64,000 nucleotides of DNA. It comes from Limonium bicolor. Taxonomy: Eukaryota; Streptophyta; Magnoliopsida; Caryophyllales; Plumbaginaceae. Every line of letters begins with the position of its first letter. The first letter of the stretch is position 1. The notes beneath the pieces are model-generated. The model was not told where the DNA came from and did not search any database. It worked only from the letters and a program-made list of their open reading frames with translations. The position numbers were made by a program, and so were the translations under genes. The stretch covers positions 267,850,131 to 267,914,130 of the forward strand of contig CM041779.1 of NCBI GenBank assembly GCA_023374045.1. The letters are read 5' to 3'. Positions 24,106 through 36,963 of the stretch are shown here, in pieces.

Positions 24106-27100
24106 TGAAATACCCCAAACCTTAATGCGTTAATTAATTATGTAATTATAATTTTCTAAGGCTAATTAAGTCCTTAAGATCATTGGTGAAGAAATGAAAA
24201 CCAAAAAGAAAAAGAAAATGCGTAAAAGTCACAAAACGTGAAAACGCGTATTTAATTATTTTAGGAGGTACATAACCTTTATTAGGGTTATAAATATTTT
24301 TGTACCTTAATTACACATTAAGAACATGTGGGAAAAATTCCGGAAGAAAACGGATTCAAATAATGCGTTAAAACGCTAACGGAGTCTTAAAGCGGTTTTT
24401 CGAGAAAACCCGAAACGTGACCTTAAACAGTTAAATGACCCCGTAAAAGTAATAGTTGATTTTGTAACAATAATTAAACATTATGGGAGTTTAATAACCA
24501 CAAAAAATTAAAGGATGAGAAAATTCCGGAAAACGGTCCCGGTTAGTGAATAGTGCTAAACCGGGTAATAAACGAGTTTCTGTTAAAAGACGAAAAACGC
24601 TCCAGCATGTACATTAGTGGGCCGGTTTTATTTATGTAAGCAGCTCACTCACACATGACTAGTTAACTAATTAATAAAGTCAAAAATACAAACACCACTT
24701 ATACCCCCACACTCTCTCTCTCCTTCCTTATTTTCCTTTTCCCCTCTCTCTCTTTTTTCTTTCCTCTCTTTCTTCCAGCGGTTCCTTCTTCTTCCCCAAG
24801 GCCACCGATTTTTCTCCCTTTCTCATGGCTTCAACTTCAATGCCATGCCCAAGCTCCATTTGAGCTCCAAATCAAAAACAAATCACATATTCTTCTTCCT
24901 CTCATCTTCCTCTATCATCCTCTCTTTTCGAAATTTCAAAAGGATGAAGTTGACCTCCATGGGTTTTCCCCATTTGAAGAGAAAATGGCACCAATGTGAA
25001 GCTTGGAGCCACCTCTTCCTTCTAAGGTAAAAATTTCCAAGAAAAAGTCATTTTTCCTTCATCTCATGGTGTAATCAATTTTTCACCATTTTTGATACCT
25101 TGTTTTTCTCCTTGTTCTTGAGCTCCAAATTGATTCTTCAATGGTGGAGAAGTTCCCTCTTGATTCAAGGGTGAAAATCCCTCTTGAAAGCTTCACAAAG
25201 GTAAACCCTAACCTTGTGTTCTAGCCCTTTGATTGAATTGAAATATTCCAAGGGTTTAGATAATTAATTGAGTGTGTTTGTGTTCTTGAAATGTTGGGAT
25301 GGAGTTTGGAAACTCCATGCCTCTTAACCGATTTTGGAGAAGATATGAAGCAAGAGGAGAATTAAGGAAACTTGTGAAATTAAGGTAAGGAATCCACCTT
25401 AAACCTTGTTCTAAATTGTTTTAGTGTTTGGGATGGGTAAACAAATTAATAAACCCAAAATAGTAGATTGAAATGTATGTTGGAATGTGTTTAATTGGTT
25501 TGGAGAGGTTCGTGAATTAATGTTGAGTTGAGGGCCTTAAGAGCCAAATGTTTTAAGTTTGAGATTGATATTGTGGTTCATTGAGATTATGGTGGTTGTA
25601 TTGTTGTTGATGAATTTGAGGATTGTGTTAAGTGCTGTTAGGACCCTTGAAAGGGTGTGGCTAGATGAGGGATGAAAATGATGGAAATTGATGAGGATGA
25701 ATGTGTAGAGTTTATGGGGAGGTTATGGCGAAATTTTGGTAGAAATGGGTGTTTTTGACTCTTTGATTTGGTGATGTTTTTGGTTGATTTTAATGGGTGT
25801 ATGATGCGTTAAAACCCCGTGGAAATGTGTTTTCGATGGGCTATTTTGCTACTATAAGTTATGTATGTTTTGTGGGGGATTTGTGGCTTGGTTCTAGTTG
25901 TTTTCCATAATGGATTTTGCAGTTTTCGGTATGTCCTAACATGTGTCCGAACATTGAAGTTCGGACATCATACGACGGAAAATTTTCAGAACTCTCGACT
26001 TATGTCCGAACATGCAAGGTCGGACGCATGTTCGGACCAACCTTTGTTTTTGCATAACTTTTTCGTTTGAACTCCATTTTGAGTGCCGTTTGCGGCGTTG
26101 GATTCCTCTTTTCGAGTACTATCTGTTTTGACATGTTTTGGCATATGTTTATGTATATTTTGATTTTAAAATGACCGATAATCTTTTGAACTCCATTTTT
26201 GTGTGCTTCAGCCTTCTAATGATAGGGGATTGGATGGTAATGGTTTTGGATGATGTTTCGGCCTTGTTTGGTGACATGTAAAGGCCTTAAAATGTGTAAA
26301 CAAGTGTTAGGTTTGATGTGAGAGTTGTGAACTTAAGATCACGAGAGTAAAATTAAGTATAACGGGATAACGGGGTTAACTATGGGCGCACTAGTCGTTT
26401 AACAATTGTATTGCCCCGATTTAATGGAAACAAATGTAATGTTACCAGTTGTTCAAAGATTATTCAAGGAACCTAAGAGAACGCAATAGAGTGAACCTTC
26501 GGTGACAGGTATGGTTTTCTTGCAACCTGTGTCCTACCGGATTACACCGGCTTGTATGCCAATGTGTTTTTCTGTGTGTTGCCACCTTGCAAGATAAAGC
26601 ATGAAATGAGTTTATAGTAATTCATTATTGTGGGCGTAATTAATTCCGATACCGCTTAACCTTAATTATGTTAAATAATAGTTAACCGACCTTAGGTTCA
26701 CATAAGAGATCGGTATTCGGAATAAACGTCCCAACCCACGGGAACGTTCTAACTGGCTATCCATGCGTTAGTGTATGTTGTGGTTAAAGTGTGATGTATG
26801 TGACTGTTTAATATGTTGTTGTTGTTGATACTGTTATCCGTGTTGTTGAAATGGGATATGAATTCCCTTGCGTGTCTAACCGAGTTAGTAACACTATGTG
26901 ATGTATGTATGTGATAAGTTCCATAAGGGAATCTCTAACCCATAAGTATATGTTATGTATGGAGAGGAATCCGGTTGTCCCGGTCGCGCGTGTTGTTTGG
27001 GAGTTAATATATATGTGAATTAACTCCCATCCTGTTATGTTAGGGTTGTTTTCCTTCATTGGATTTCGACCTCCCACTAGCTTAGCCAAAGCTTACCTAC

Positions 27101-28006
27101 CCGACCTCCACATCGGGCTAGGAGGGAAATTATGTATAATGTTGGTAGGGTGTCGAGGCCTAAGTTCGCTTCGACTCCCTCTTTGTTATGTTACGGTTGT
27201 TTTTCCTCCTTGAATTACAACCACCCACAAGCTTAACCAAGGCTTACCTACCTCATCACTATTGGAGCTAGGGGAAATTACGTATGTTGTGATCGATCCT
27301 ATATGAGGCCGCCACTCAAGTAAAGAAAATGTATGTATGTTGTGCTCGGGTCTATATCACCCCGGCACTCCCTAAATGAAGTTCATGTACTCTAAGAAGA
27401 GTGAAATTAAGTTGTGTATGTCATAAAGTGAAGTGTGTTGTTATGTTGAGTGTGCTAACCTTGTGTCTGTATTCTATTAATGGATGTTTGCCTATAAGCA
27501 TGATATGTGTGTGAGTTTGTGCATGTTTGAAATAAATCAACCGCATGCTAAGACGACAAATAGTTGTGTGTGGCCCGGTAGCATGCGGGCTGCGGGATTA
27601 CCATACCAGCAAGGGTGCTGACCCCCTTTGGGGGCTCCCATACTTTTCAGGTACAAGGAACTGGAAGCCGTTCGAGAGTAGGACGGGGTAGTGTTCGTAT
27701 GTGGTAGTCATGAGAATTGTGGATGTATTATAGGTGTAGTAAGACCGAAAATGTATCGGCGTTAGTTGGTAATTACTCGGTACAGCTGTAATGTAAGTGT
27801 ATAATGATTGTTGGACATGGAACGGGATTTATGTGTAGTTGCTCGAGAGTTTAGTCCATCAGACCGGTACAATGTATGTATGTTAGCCTTGTTAGCCACG
27901 TAGGTGGCTAACAGCGTGTAACACCAAGGAGTTTAAGTTATGTTGTGAGTTGTGATTTCCGCTGCAAGGTGTTGTTAAGTGTATTGTTAGTAGTTGGGGT
28001 GTTACA
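24106..28006 (+). mobile_element. Element B, 5' LTR (3901 bp)
   Basis: TGAAATACCCC...GGGTGTTACA with target duplication outside and PBS inside. Almost identical to 33084-36963, so the insertion is recent. It has about 50 bp near its start (24123-24170) that the 3' LTR lacks. It contains the family U3 patch GGAGTCTTAAAGCG, a GGGCCGGTTTTA block, a CT-rich tract (24705-24790), hairpins built on GTCCGAAC (25944-26037), and the terminal GACCCCCTTTGGGGGCTCC hairpin with TTTTCAG|GTACAAGG. A 61-67-codon Ser/Phe-rich frame (24845-25030) is conserved in both LTRs but has no recognisable function. Confidence 0.95.
25944..26037. repeat. GTCCGAAC hairpins in element B LTR (5' copy)
   Basis: Two perfect stems: TGTCCGAAC/GTTCGGACA (25944-25967, 6-nt loop) and GTCCGAACATGC/GCATGTTCGGAC (26004-26015 with 26026-26037). 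They occupy the LTR position held by the GTCCGACCCA minisatellite in other LTRs, but with different words. Repeated at 34895-34988 in the 3' LTR. Confidence 0.8.
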
Positions 28007-31000
28007 AAAAGTGGTATCAGAGCGAAGTATCGCTCTGATGACTGAAGTACCGAGCTTAGGAAGTACCGAGTTAAGATTTTAGTACCTTGGGTTAAGGGTT
28101 GAGTGATAGCGTGAGAAGTACGCTAGTTAGGGAACACCAGTGTGTACTGGATACCTACGATATCCATCCCGCCCTCCACAAACCCTATTTTATAACTCGG
28201 GAAAGAACGCTAGAGAGATGAGAGTCATCTCTTACTCGGGAAAACCCGATCTGGCAGCTGATATTTACCCCTGTAAGTACGGAGGACCTGTCATACGGTA
28301 GATCCCGAAAGGTGTGATCCCGAAGACGGTCTCCATTTTAACAATATTAACCGCTCTTGTTAGCGAAAAGTGAAGAATCTTATGCACAAGGGAATGGAAT
28401 TTCCAGCACCCTGGGTCGACATGCGGAGCAGTCGAGGACAACCAGCTTGCAACGCACTAAGCGTGCAACAGGCAAGGAGCGAGATAATGAGACCCGAGAC
28501 GAGTGTCTACGGGACTACAAATGTTAACTAATACACCAACGGTATACCAACCGATTAAGGAACCACAATATAGTACGAGGAGGATACGATACTAAGAAAA
28601 GGGGGGTCTCCCAGGATGGGAAACACCCTAGTTAGTGGTGAACATGTGAAGACAGTAAGATGTACCCAGAAGACTGTTGTTAGGACTGTAAGATCAAGTA
28701 AGGGCCAGCAAGGCCATTGATGTTGGTGCGGAAGTAAACAATGCCGCAACCAGTGTGTATTGAACCGAAAACCAGTAAGCATGGCGCACTTGCCATGGCA
28801 AGTGCTGCTATAACAAGGCTGTATGGAAAATTTTAAACAATTACCGGTACTTAGTAAAGTACCATGAAGTTAAGTGGGGTTATCATAACCGTGGAAGGGC
28901 TTATTAGCCTGACCTCAGTGCTTGGAAACACACCAGTCAGCAGGAAGCTAGACTTGGATAAGGCAAGAAACGTTGTAAAACCACGGAAATTTTTCTTTAA
29001 ACCTAAAATCATTTTCTGTCAAACTCTTTTCAAAACCAGATTTTCTTTCAAACCCATGTTCTTTCAATTCTTTTCTTAAAACCAAACCAGAAGACCTACG
29101 CGGGCCTCAGTGCCACATGGTAGGTAAGTTTTACCCAGTTACTTTTAAAACAACCGGATGGAAACCGGTAAACCCAAGGGTAACAACCCGAGGAATGGAT
29201 TGAGTTCATAATAATACAACAGTGGATACATTTCCCTTGATTAAGTTCGGGAAGCATGGAATGCATATTATCACAGGATAATATAAGAGGAGTTGACAAC
29301 AGAATACTTCACCTAGGCGTGTGACGGACACTACGAGTATACCAACTGTAATGTGGGACGACCGCACTCCGATAGGAGCTTGTGGGCCTGACAAACCTTC
29401 TTATAGGTTAATCGGGTAAGTAGCAATGTATCAGTAGGGTACCCCACGTATGTATACGAGTGGAGTCTGGAACACAGGAAGTAGTCAACTCCATACTACG
29501 GTCCGAAGTAAAAGTCAAGCAAGAGCAATGGATTACCAAGTATGGTTGAAGTAAAGGAAACCAGTCAAGTTAAGAAGACTAAAGGAATTAGTAAGTTTAT
29601 TTTAAGGAAATGTTTAAAGGTGAACTAGTGCGAAGTGCACTGGTTAGTAAGTAAAGACATAGCATATGTCTTAAGGATCTGGATGGATGAACACAATAGC
29701 TGGAGTAAGTACCCAGCCTACATATGGTGAGGCAGATGCCTACTATGGATACGTTAATGTGCAAGGATCGGGACGAGACTCCCGAGATGATCACTAGGGA
29801 TAAGAATCTCACTAAGGAGAATATTCAACCCAACAAAGAATGCAGGGCGAAGTAGTAAATTAAACATAACAGTAAGTGCAAGCCAGATGTAATGGCAGAA
29901 CCCAGGGACACCCAGGAGTTATCCTTAAAAGGGTATTTGGGTCAACATTGGTTGAACGACTAACGTGACAGAAACGCAAGGGTCGAAACTAACACCCAGT
30001 TTAAGCGTAAGGCATCAGGAGGAAGTCTGACATCCTTGAAGGGGCATCCCAGGAAAGGAACCGTGTAATATAGTACGGAGAAGTAAGTGTGTGTGAACAG
30101 CCTACAATGAGCAGAGCTCGAGGCAATAGGGCTTATAAGCCACAAGTAAAATGTGTTAAGGAAATTTTATTAATTATGGAAGTTTATGTTATATAAGTAG
30201 GTAAGCGGATAACGAACCACTGATTAAAGTGTGGGGATACCTCTTGATATGGGAGACCGCAACAGCGGTAGTTATGTGAACTAAGTTCAGGGAATGTGTT
30301 AAGAGTTGACTATGTTGCTATTACCCAAGAATGATGTGAGTAGGAATAATACGAAAGGAACTGTTTGCACTAGTTGTGGAGATCGGATGAGTAAAAAGTC
30401 AAATAGCAACCACCATAGGTGTGGGATGCTAAATGTGTAATGAACAACGCTCAAGGAGCATAAAGACTCGTAGAATAGCGTATTCAACAACCAGCCAAAT
30501 AAATGGCGAAACACAGTGAAATGGCAGAAGCTAATATAATAGCGGATGCAGTGTAAGTTAATGTTATACAATGAGTAAGAGCACGGTGCGCAGTAAGCGA
30601 CCGTTGCATAAGTGTTGTTAAATAATAATGTGGCAATAAGACCAGTTATGAGTGAAACTCAATGGACATACAAATAAGTGATGATACACAGACTGAGCAA
30701 TACGCCAGTAGTTGATGCTATGTGATAAGGAAAACAGTGTGAATTCCTATTGCAATCGCATAAGAGATTTACTGTCAAGAGTTTACGCCTCTGCACTCTG
30801 TATGACTGAGTGTTTTGGTATTGCCTTGTGCGGTAATGATCGAGTGAGATAGCTAGGAAGTTTGGGAAATGTTAAATGTGATAGAAGAACAAGACTTATG
30901 ATGTGATAAAACCGATGCATAAGATAAGCACGGTCATACCAATCAAAAGGTACTTAGTAGGCATAAGTGACTACAGTAACACAATTATTAAATATCGGTA

Positions 31001-33083
31001 TGGAATATACCTCAAGTGTTGGAAATAACCGACAGAGTACTACACAAAAGGTAGTAGCTCAAAATTAACCGACAGTAAGTCGGAAGAAATCAAGTAAGTC
31101 ATTGTGGAATACAATAAATTATCATGGAAGTGGATAGTAAGTTTTGTAACTCACCGAATTCGCTCACGGTAAGAAATACCACGCGTCGGTTGAGAAACTG
31201 TTATTACCAAGATAAAGGTGATAATCGGGGATGTACAATACAGTAAGGATAATGTATGGGGGCAAACTAAGCTCTAAAGTTATCAAGAGTCGCGCAGCAG
31301 AAACTAGTGAGCCAGCGATTCAAGTGTTGGATGTGCGTTGTGAATATGAGTGAATGGCTAACTATTAACGCCTAGAAGTTTCACAGGCCAGAATCGAAAC
31401 CAGATAAGAGTTAAAATAAACTCTAGTGAGAACTCTTGGTTAGGGACTAAACTGCCTATATGGCTAAGATCCTCAAACCAGAACACATTGTGTAATAAAC
31501 CGCGTGGAGATAAACACTTCACGACGGTAGAACGTTATAAACCAGACATTAAGTGATTGATTACGTGGGCGTAATCCCTTTTAAGGGGGTAGAGCGCAAA
31601 CCGTTTAGTGTGTTTTACCGTACAAGTGTACGTGAACTGTAGTGTGCATAGCACAAAATGATTTGTTTTGATGATTGGTGTGTGTGTTACATAAACATAC
31701 GCGTTCATTCATGGTTTAATTATGGTAATTGCGCACTGAAGATGCGAATACCATTGTGATAAGTGTGTTATTTTGTTAAGAGATGTGTGAAAGTATAAGT
31801 ATAAGGGGTAAAGAAACTCCCGGGGAACTAAAACCCCGACTATATGTTCATATAATACTAAATGTAAAACCGTGTATCGTATTTTGATAAAAGTATATAT
31901 ATATACAGTGTTGTGATTTATGAAGAGGTATGAAACCGACATAGAACCTAGTGAGAATAAGATTCCCTAGGTGACGGGATTAAGTTGAATTTGGATGATG
32001 ATCGATAGACGGAGTTCTATCCCTTGGAGATGTATGATTATGACTAGAAGGATTAAAAGGTAGAAAATTGGAAATGAATGTGTTATCTGTTGTTTGAAAA
32101 TGAAGTGGGAGGTGAAACTTGATTATCATGAGATCAAAGGAAGCCGAACACAAATTGGGGTGGAAAGATAGTTCAACTCTGATGCTGATCACATTAGGGT
32201 TGGATGATTCTTGAAACTCCCTATAAGTGGTCACAAATAATCACATCAAGAATAAGATGCAGTTAGCAATAATTGGACTTGGAGTTGTATTGAGTTTTCA
32301 AAAGAATTTTAAATTGGGTTTGAAATTTTTCAATTGGTATTTTCAAGACTTCAATAAATATTTTTAAGATTCTTAAGTGGTATTTTCAAAGGAAGGACTA
32401 CCTTTATGTGACCTCGTAGAGGATTTTCAACTTGTATCCTTCCAATAAAGGATTTCATGATACTTAACCTCATAGAGGGTATTTTCCTACTACTTGCTCA
32501 CGAGCTGAGGACGTATGAGCCTTTGTCTTAGGACCGGTGACATGAGAAGTATATTTTAAAGGTGTATGCAATCGTTTTGATCTCCCAAGGGAACGGGGAC
32601 CAGAGTGTCCATCGCGACCGGTTCTGCGGGATCACAGTGTATATGTACTCTACATGGGTCTCAAACTCATGAAGAGATGGAAAAGGAATTTCTGGTTGAT
32701 ATACATGCTATGACATGTTGTGTGGTATGTGTAATAATTATTATTTTGGACCTTGAGTCCTAATGTGGTTAAGTTCTGAAAGTGTTATGTTATCAAGACC
32801 TACGAGTCTAAATGTTGTTATGTTACCCAGACCAAGAGTCTAAGGGTTGTTATGTATGTACAAATGTTGTTAAGGTACCCGGACCATTAAGTCCGAGGAT
32901 ACTATGTAAGTATGTTATGTTATGTACGGATGTGTATATGTACCCGGACCGTTAAGTCCGAGGGTGTGATGTAAAATATGTTTGCTATGGAAGTTTTATG
33001 TTGCAAGTAATCCCCGTATCCTAAACCAATGATGTGTGGGAAGTGTGAACTTCGAGGACAAAGTTCTTTTAAGGGGGGTAGAT
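28007..33083 (+). mobile_element. Element B, non-coding internal domain with PBS (28012-28023)
   Basis: Initiator-Met PBS TGGTATCAGAGC, overlapping hairpin (28018-28037), then 5 kb without open gag or pol. It is collinear with the internal domain of A (roughly 80% similar in stretches compared by eye). Shared items are the 20-bp palindrome (28786-28805), integrase-like patch (31150-31212), internal purine tract (31583-31594), hairpin array (32796-32963) and terminal polypurine tract (33071-33083). B has all cis signals and no proteins, so it is a LARD-like non-autonomous element that moved recently. Confidence 0.88.
31150..31212 (+). pseudogene. Decayed integrase-core fragment in element B
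   Basis: In frame LTEFAHGKKYHASVEKLLL, the same vestige as at 6183-6245 in A, still readable in both copies although nothing around it is open. It supports descent of the internal domain from chromovirus pol. Confidence 0.5.
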
Positions 33084-36000
33084 TGAAATACCCCAAACCT
33101 TAATTAAGTCCTTAAGATCATTGGTGAAGAAATGAAAACCAAAAAGAAAAAGAAAATGCGTAAAAGTCACAAAACGTGAAAACGCGTATTTAATTATTTT
33201 AGGAGGTACATAACCTTTATTAGGGTTATAAATATATTTTTGTACCTTAATTACACATTAAGAACATGTGGGAAAAATTCCGGAAGAAAACGGATTCAAA
33301 TAATGCGTTAAAACGCTAACGGAGTCTTAAAGCGCGTTTTTCGAGAAAACCCGAACACGTGACCTTAAACAGTTAAATGACCCCGTAAAAGTAATAGTTG
33401 ATTTTGTAACAATAATTAAACATTTATGGGAGTTTAATAACCACAAAAAAATTAAAGGGATGAGAAAATTCCGGAAAACGGTCCCGGTTAGTGAATAGTG
33501 CTAAACCGGGTAAATAAACGAGTGTTTCTGTTAAAAGACGAAAAACGCTCCAGCATGTATACATTAGTGGGCCGGTTTTATTTATGTAATCAGCTCACTC
33601 ACACATGACTAGTTAATTAATTAATAAAGTAAAAAATACAAACACCACTTATACCCCCACACTCTCTCTCCTTCCTTATTTTCCTTTTTCCCCTCTCTCT
33701 CTTTTTCTTTTCCTCTTTTTTCCCAGTCGGTTCCTTCTCTTCCCCAAGGCCACCGATTTTTCTCCCTTTCTCCCATGGCTTACTTCAATGCCATGCCCAA
33801 GCTCCATTTGAGCTCCAAATCAAAAACAAATCACATATTCCTCTTCCTCTCATCTTCCTCTATCATCCTCTCTTTTCGAAATTTCAAAAGGATGAAGTTG
33901 ACCTCCATGGGTTTTCCCCATTTGAAGAGAAAATGGCACCAATGTGAAGCTTGGAGCCACCTCTTCCTTCTAAGGTAAAAATTTCCAAGAAAAAGTCATT
34001 TTTCCTTCATCTCATGGTGTAATCAATTTTTCACCATTTTTGATACCTTGTTTTTCTCCTTGTTCTTGAGCTCCAAATTGATTCTTCAATGGTGGAGAAG
34101 TTCCCCTCTTGATTCAAGGGTGAAAATCCCTCTTGAAAGCTTCACAAAGGTAAACCCTAACCTTGTGTTCTAGCCCTTTGATTGAATTGAAATATTCCAA
34201 GGGTTTAGATAATTAATTGAGTGTGTTTTGTGTTCTTGAAATGTTGGGATGGAGTTTGGAAACTCCATGCCCTCTTAACCGATTTTGGAGAAGATATGAA
34301 GCAAGAGGAGAATTAAGGAAACTTGTGAAATTAAGGTAAGGAATCCACCTTAAACCTTGTTCTAAATTGTTTTAGTGTTTGGGATGGGTAAACAAATTAA
34401 TAAACCCAAAATAGTGGATTGAAATGTATGTTGGAATGTGTTTAATTGGTTTGGAGAGGTTCGTGAATTAATGTTGAGTTGAGGGCCTTAAGAGCCAAAT
34501 GTTTTAAGTTTGAGATTGATATTGTGGTTCATTGAGATTATGGTGGTTGTATTGTTGTTGATGAATTTGAGGATTGTGTTAAGTGCTGTTAGGACCCTTG
34601 AAAGGGTGTGGCTAGATGAGGGATGAAAATGATGGAAATTGATGAGGATGAATGTGTAGAGTTTATGGGGAGGTTATGGCGAAATTTTGGTAGAAAATGG
34701 GTGTTTTTGACTCTTTGATTTGGTGATGTTTTTGGTTGATTTTAATGGGTGTATGATGCGTTAAAACCCCGTGGAAATGTGTTTCGATGGGCTATTTTGC
34801 TACTATAAGTTATGTATGTTTTGTGGGGGATTTGTGGCTTGGTTCTAGTTGTTTTCCGTAATGGATTTTGCAGTTTTCGGTATGTCCTAACATGTGTCCG
34901 AACATTGAAGTTCGGACATCATACGACGGAAAATTTTCAGAACTCTCGACTTATGTCCGAACATGCAAGGTCGGACGCATGTTCGGACCAACCTTTGTTT
35001 TTGCATAACTTTTTCGTTTGAACTCCGTTTTGAGTGCCGTTTGCGGCGTTGGATTCCTCTTTCGAGTACTATCTGTTTTGACATGTTTTGGCATATGTTT
35101 ATGTATATTTTGATTTTAAAATGACCGATAATCTTTTGAACTCCATTTTTGTGTGCTTCAGCCTTCTAATGATAGGGGATTGGATGGTAATGGTTTTGGA
35201 TGATGTTTAGGCCTTGTTTGGTGACATGTAAAGGCCTTAAAATGTGTAAACAAGTGTTAGGTTTGATGTGAGAGTTGTGAACTTAAGATCACGAGAGTAA
35301 AATTAAGTATAACGGGATAACGGGGTTAACTATGGGCGCACTAGTCGTTTAACAATTGTATTGCCCCGATTTAATGGAAACAAATGTAATGTTACCAGTT
35401 GTTCAAAGATTATTCAAGGAACCTAAGAGAACGCAATAGAGTGAACCTTCGGTGACAGGTATGGTTTTCTTGCAACCTGTGTCCTACCGGATTACACCGG
35501 CTTGTATGCCAATGTGTTTTTCTGTGTGTTGCCACCTTGCAAGATAAAGCATGAAATGAGTTTATAGTAATTCATTATTGTGGCGTAATTAATTCCGATA
35601 CCGCTTAACCTTAATTATGTGTTAAATAATAGTTAACCGACCTTAGGTTCACATAAGAGATCGGTATTCGGAATAAACGTCCCAACCCACGGGAACGTTC
35701 TAACTACGGCTATCCATGCGTTAGTGTATGTTGTGGTTAAAGTGTGATGTATGTGACCTGTTTAATATGTTGTTGTTGTTGAATACTGTTATCCGTGTTG
35801 TTGAAATGGGATATGAATTCCCTTGCGTGTCTAACCGAGTTAGTAACACTATGTGATGTATGTATGTGATAAGTTCCATAAGGGAATCTCTAACCCATAA
35901 GTATATGTTATGTATGGAGAGGAATCCGGTTGTCCCGGTCGCGCGTGTTGTTTGGGAGTTAATATATATATGTGAATTAACTCCCATCCTGTTATGTTAG

Positions 36001-36963
36001 GGTTGTTTTCCTTCATTGGATTTCGACCTCCCACTAGCTTAGCCAAAGCTTACCTACCCGACCTCCACATCGGGCTAGGAGGGAAATTATGTATAATGTT
36101 GGTAGGGTGTCGAGGCCTAAGTTCGCTTCGACTCCCTCTTTGTTATGTTACGGTTGTTTTTCCTCCTTGAATTACAACCACCCACAAGCTTAACCAAGGC
36201 TTACCTACCTCATCACTATTGGAGCTAGGGGGAATTACGTATGTTGTGATCGGTCCTATATGAGGCCGCCACTCAAGTAAAGAAAATGTATGTATGTTGT
36301 GCTCGGGCCTATATCACCCCGGCACTCCCTAAATGAAGTTCATGTACTCTAAGAAGAGTGAAATTAAGTTGTGTATGTCATAAAGTGAAGTGTGTTGTTA
36401 TGTTGAGTGTGCTAACCTTGTGTCTGTATTCTATTAATGGATGTTTGCCTATAAGCATGATATGTGTGTGAGTTTGTGCATGTTTGAAATAAATCAACCG
36501 CATGCTAAGACGACAAATAGTTGTGTGTGGCCCGGTAGCATGCGGGCTGCGGGATTACCATACCAGCAAGGGTGCTGACCCCCTTTGGGGGCTCCCATAC
36601 TTTTCAGGTACAAGGAACTGGAAACCGTTCGAGAGTAGGACGGGGTAGTGTTCGTATGTGGTACTCATGAGAATTGTGGATGTATTATAGGTGTAGTAAG
36701 ACCGAAAATGTATCGGCGTTAGTTGGTAATTACTCGGTACAGCTGTAATGTAAGTGTATAATGATTGTTGGACATGGAACGGGATTTATGTGTAGTTGCT
36801 CAGGAGTTTAGTCCATCAGACCGGTACAATGTATGTATGTTAGCCTTGTTAGCCACGTAGGTGGCTAACGGCGTGTAACACCAAGGAGTTTAAGTTATGT
36901 TGTGAGTTGTGATTTCCGCTGCAAGGTGTTGTTAAGTGTATTGTTAGTAGTTGGGGTGTTACA
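33084..36963 (+). mobile_element. Element B, 3' LTR (3880 bp)
   Basis: Starts directly after the polypurine tract AAGGGGGGTAGAT and ends GGGTGTTACA before the right copy of ATTAC. Near-identical to the 5' LTR, with a roughly 50-bp deletion next to its start. It carries the GTCCGAAC hairpins at 34895-34988 and the terminal CCCCTTTGGGG hairpin near 36580. Confidence 0.95.
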
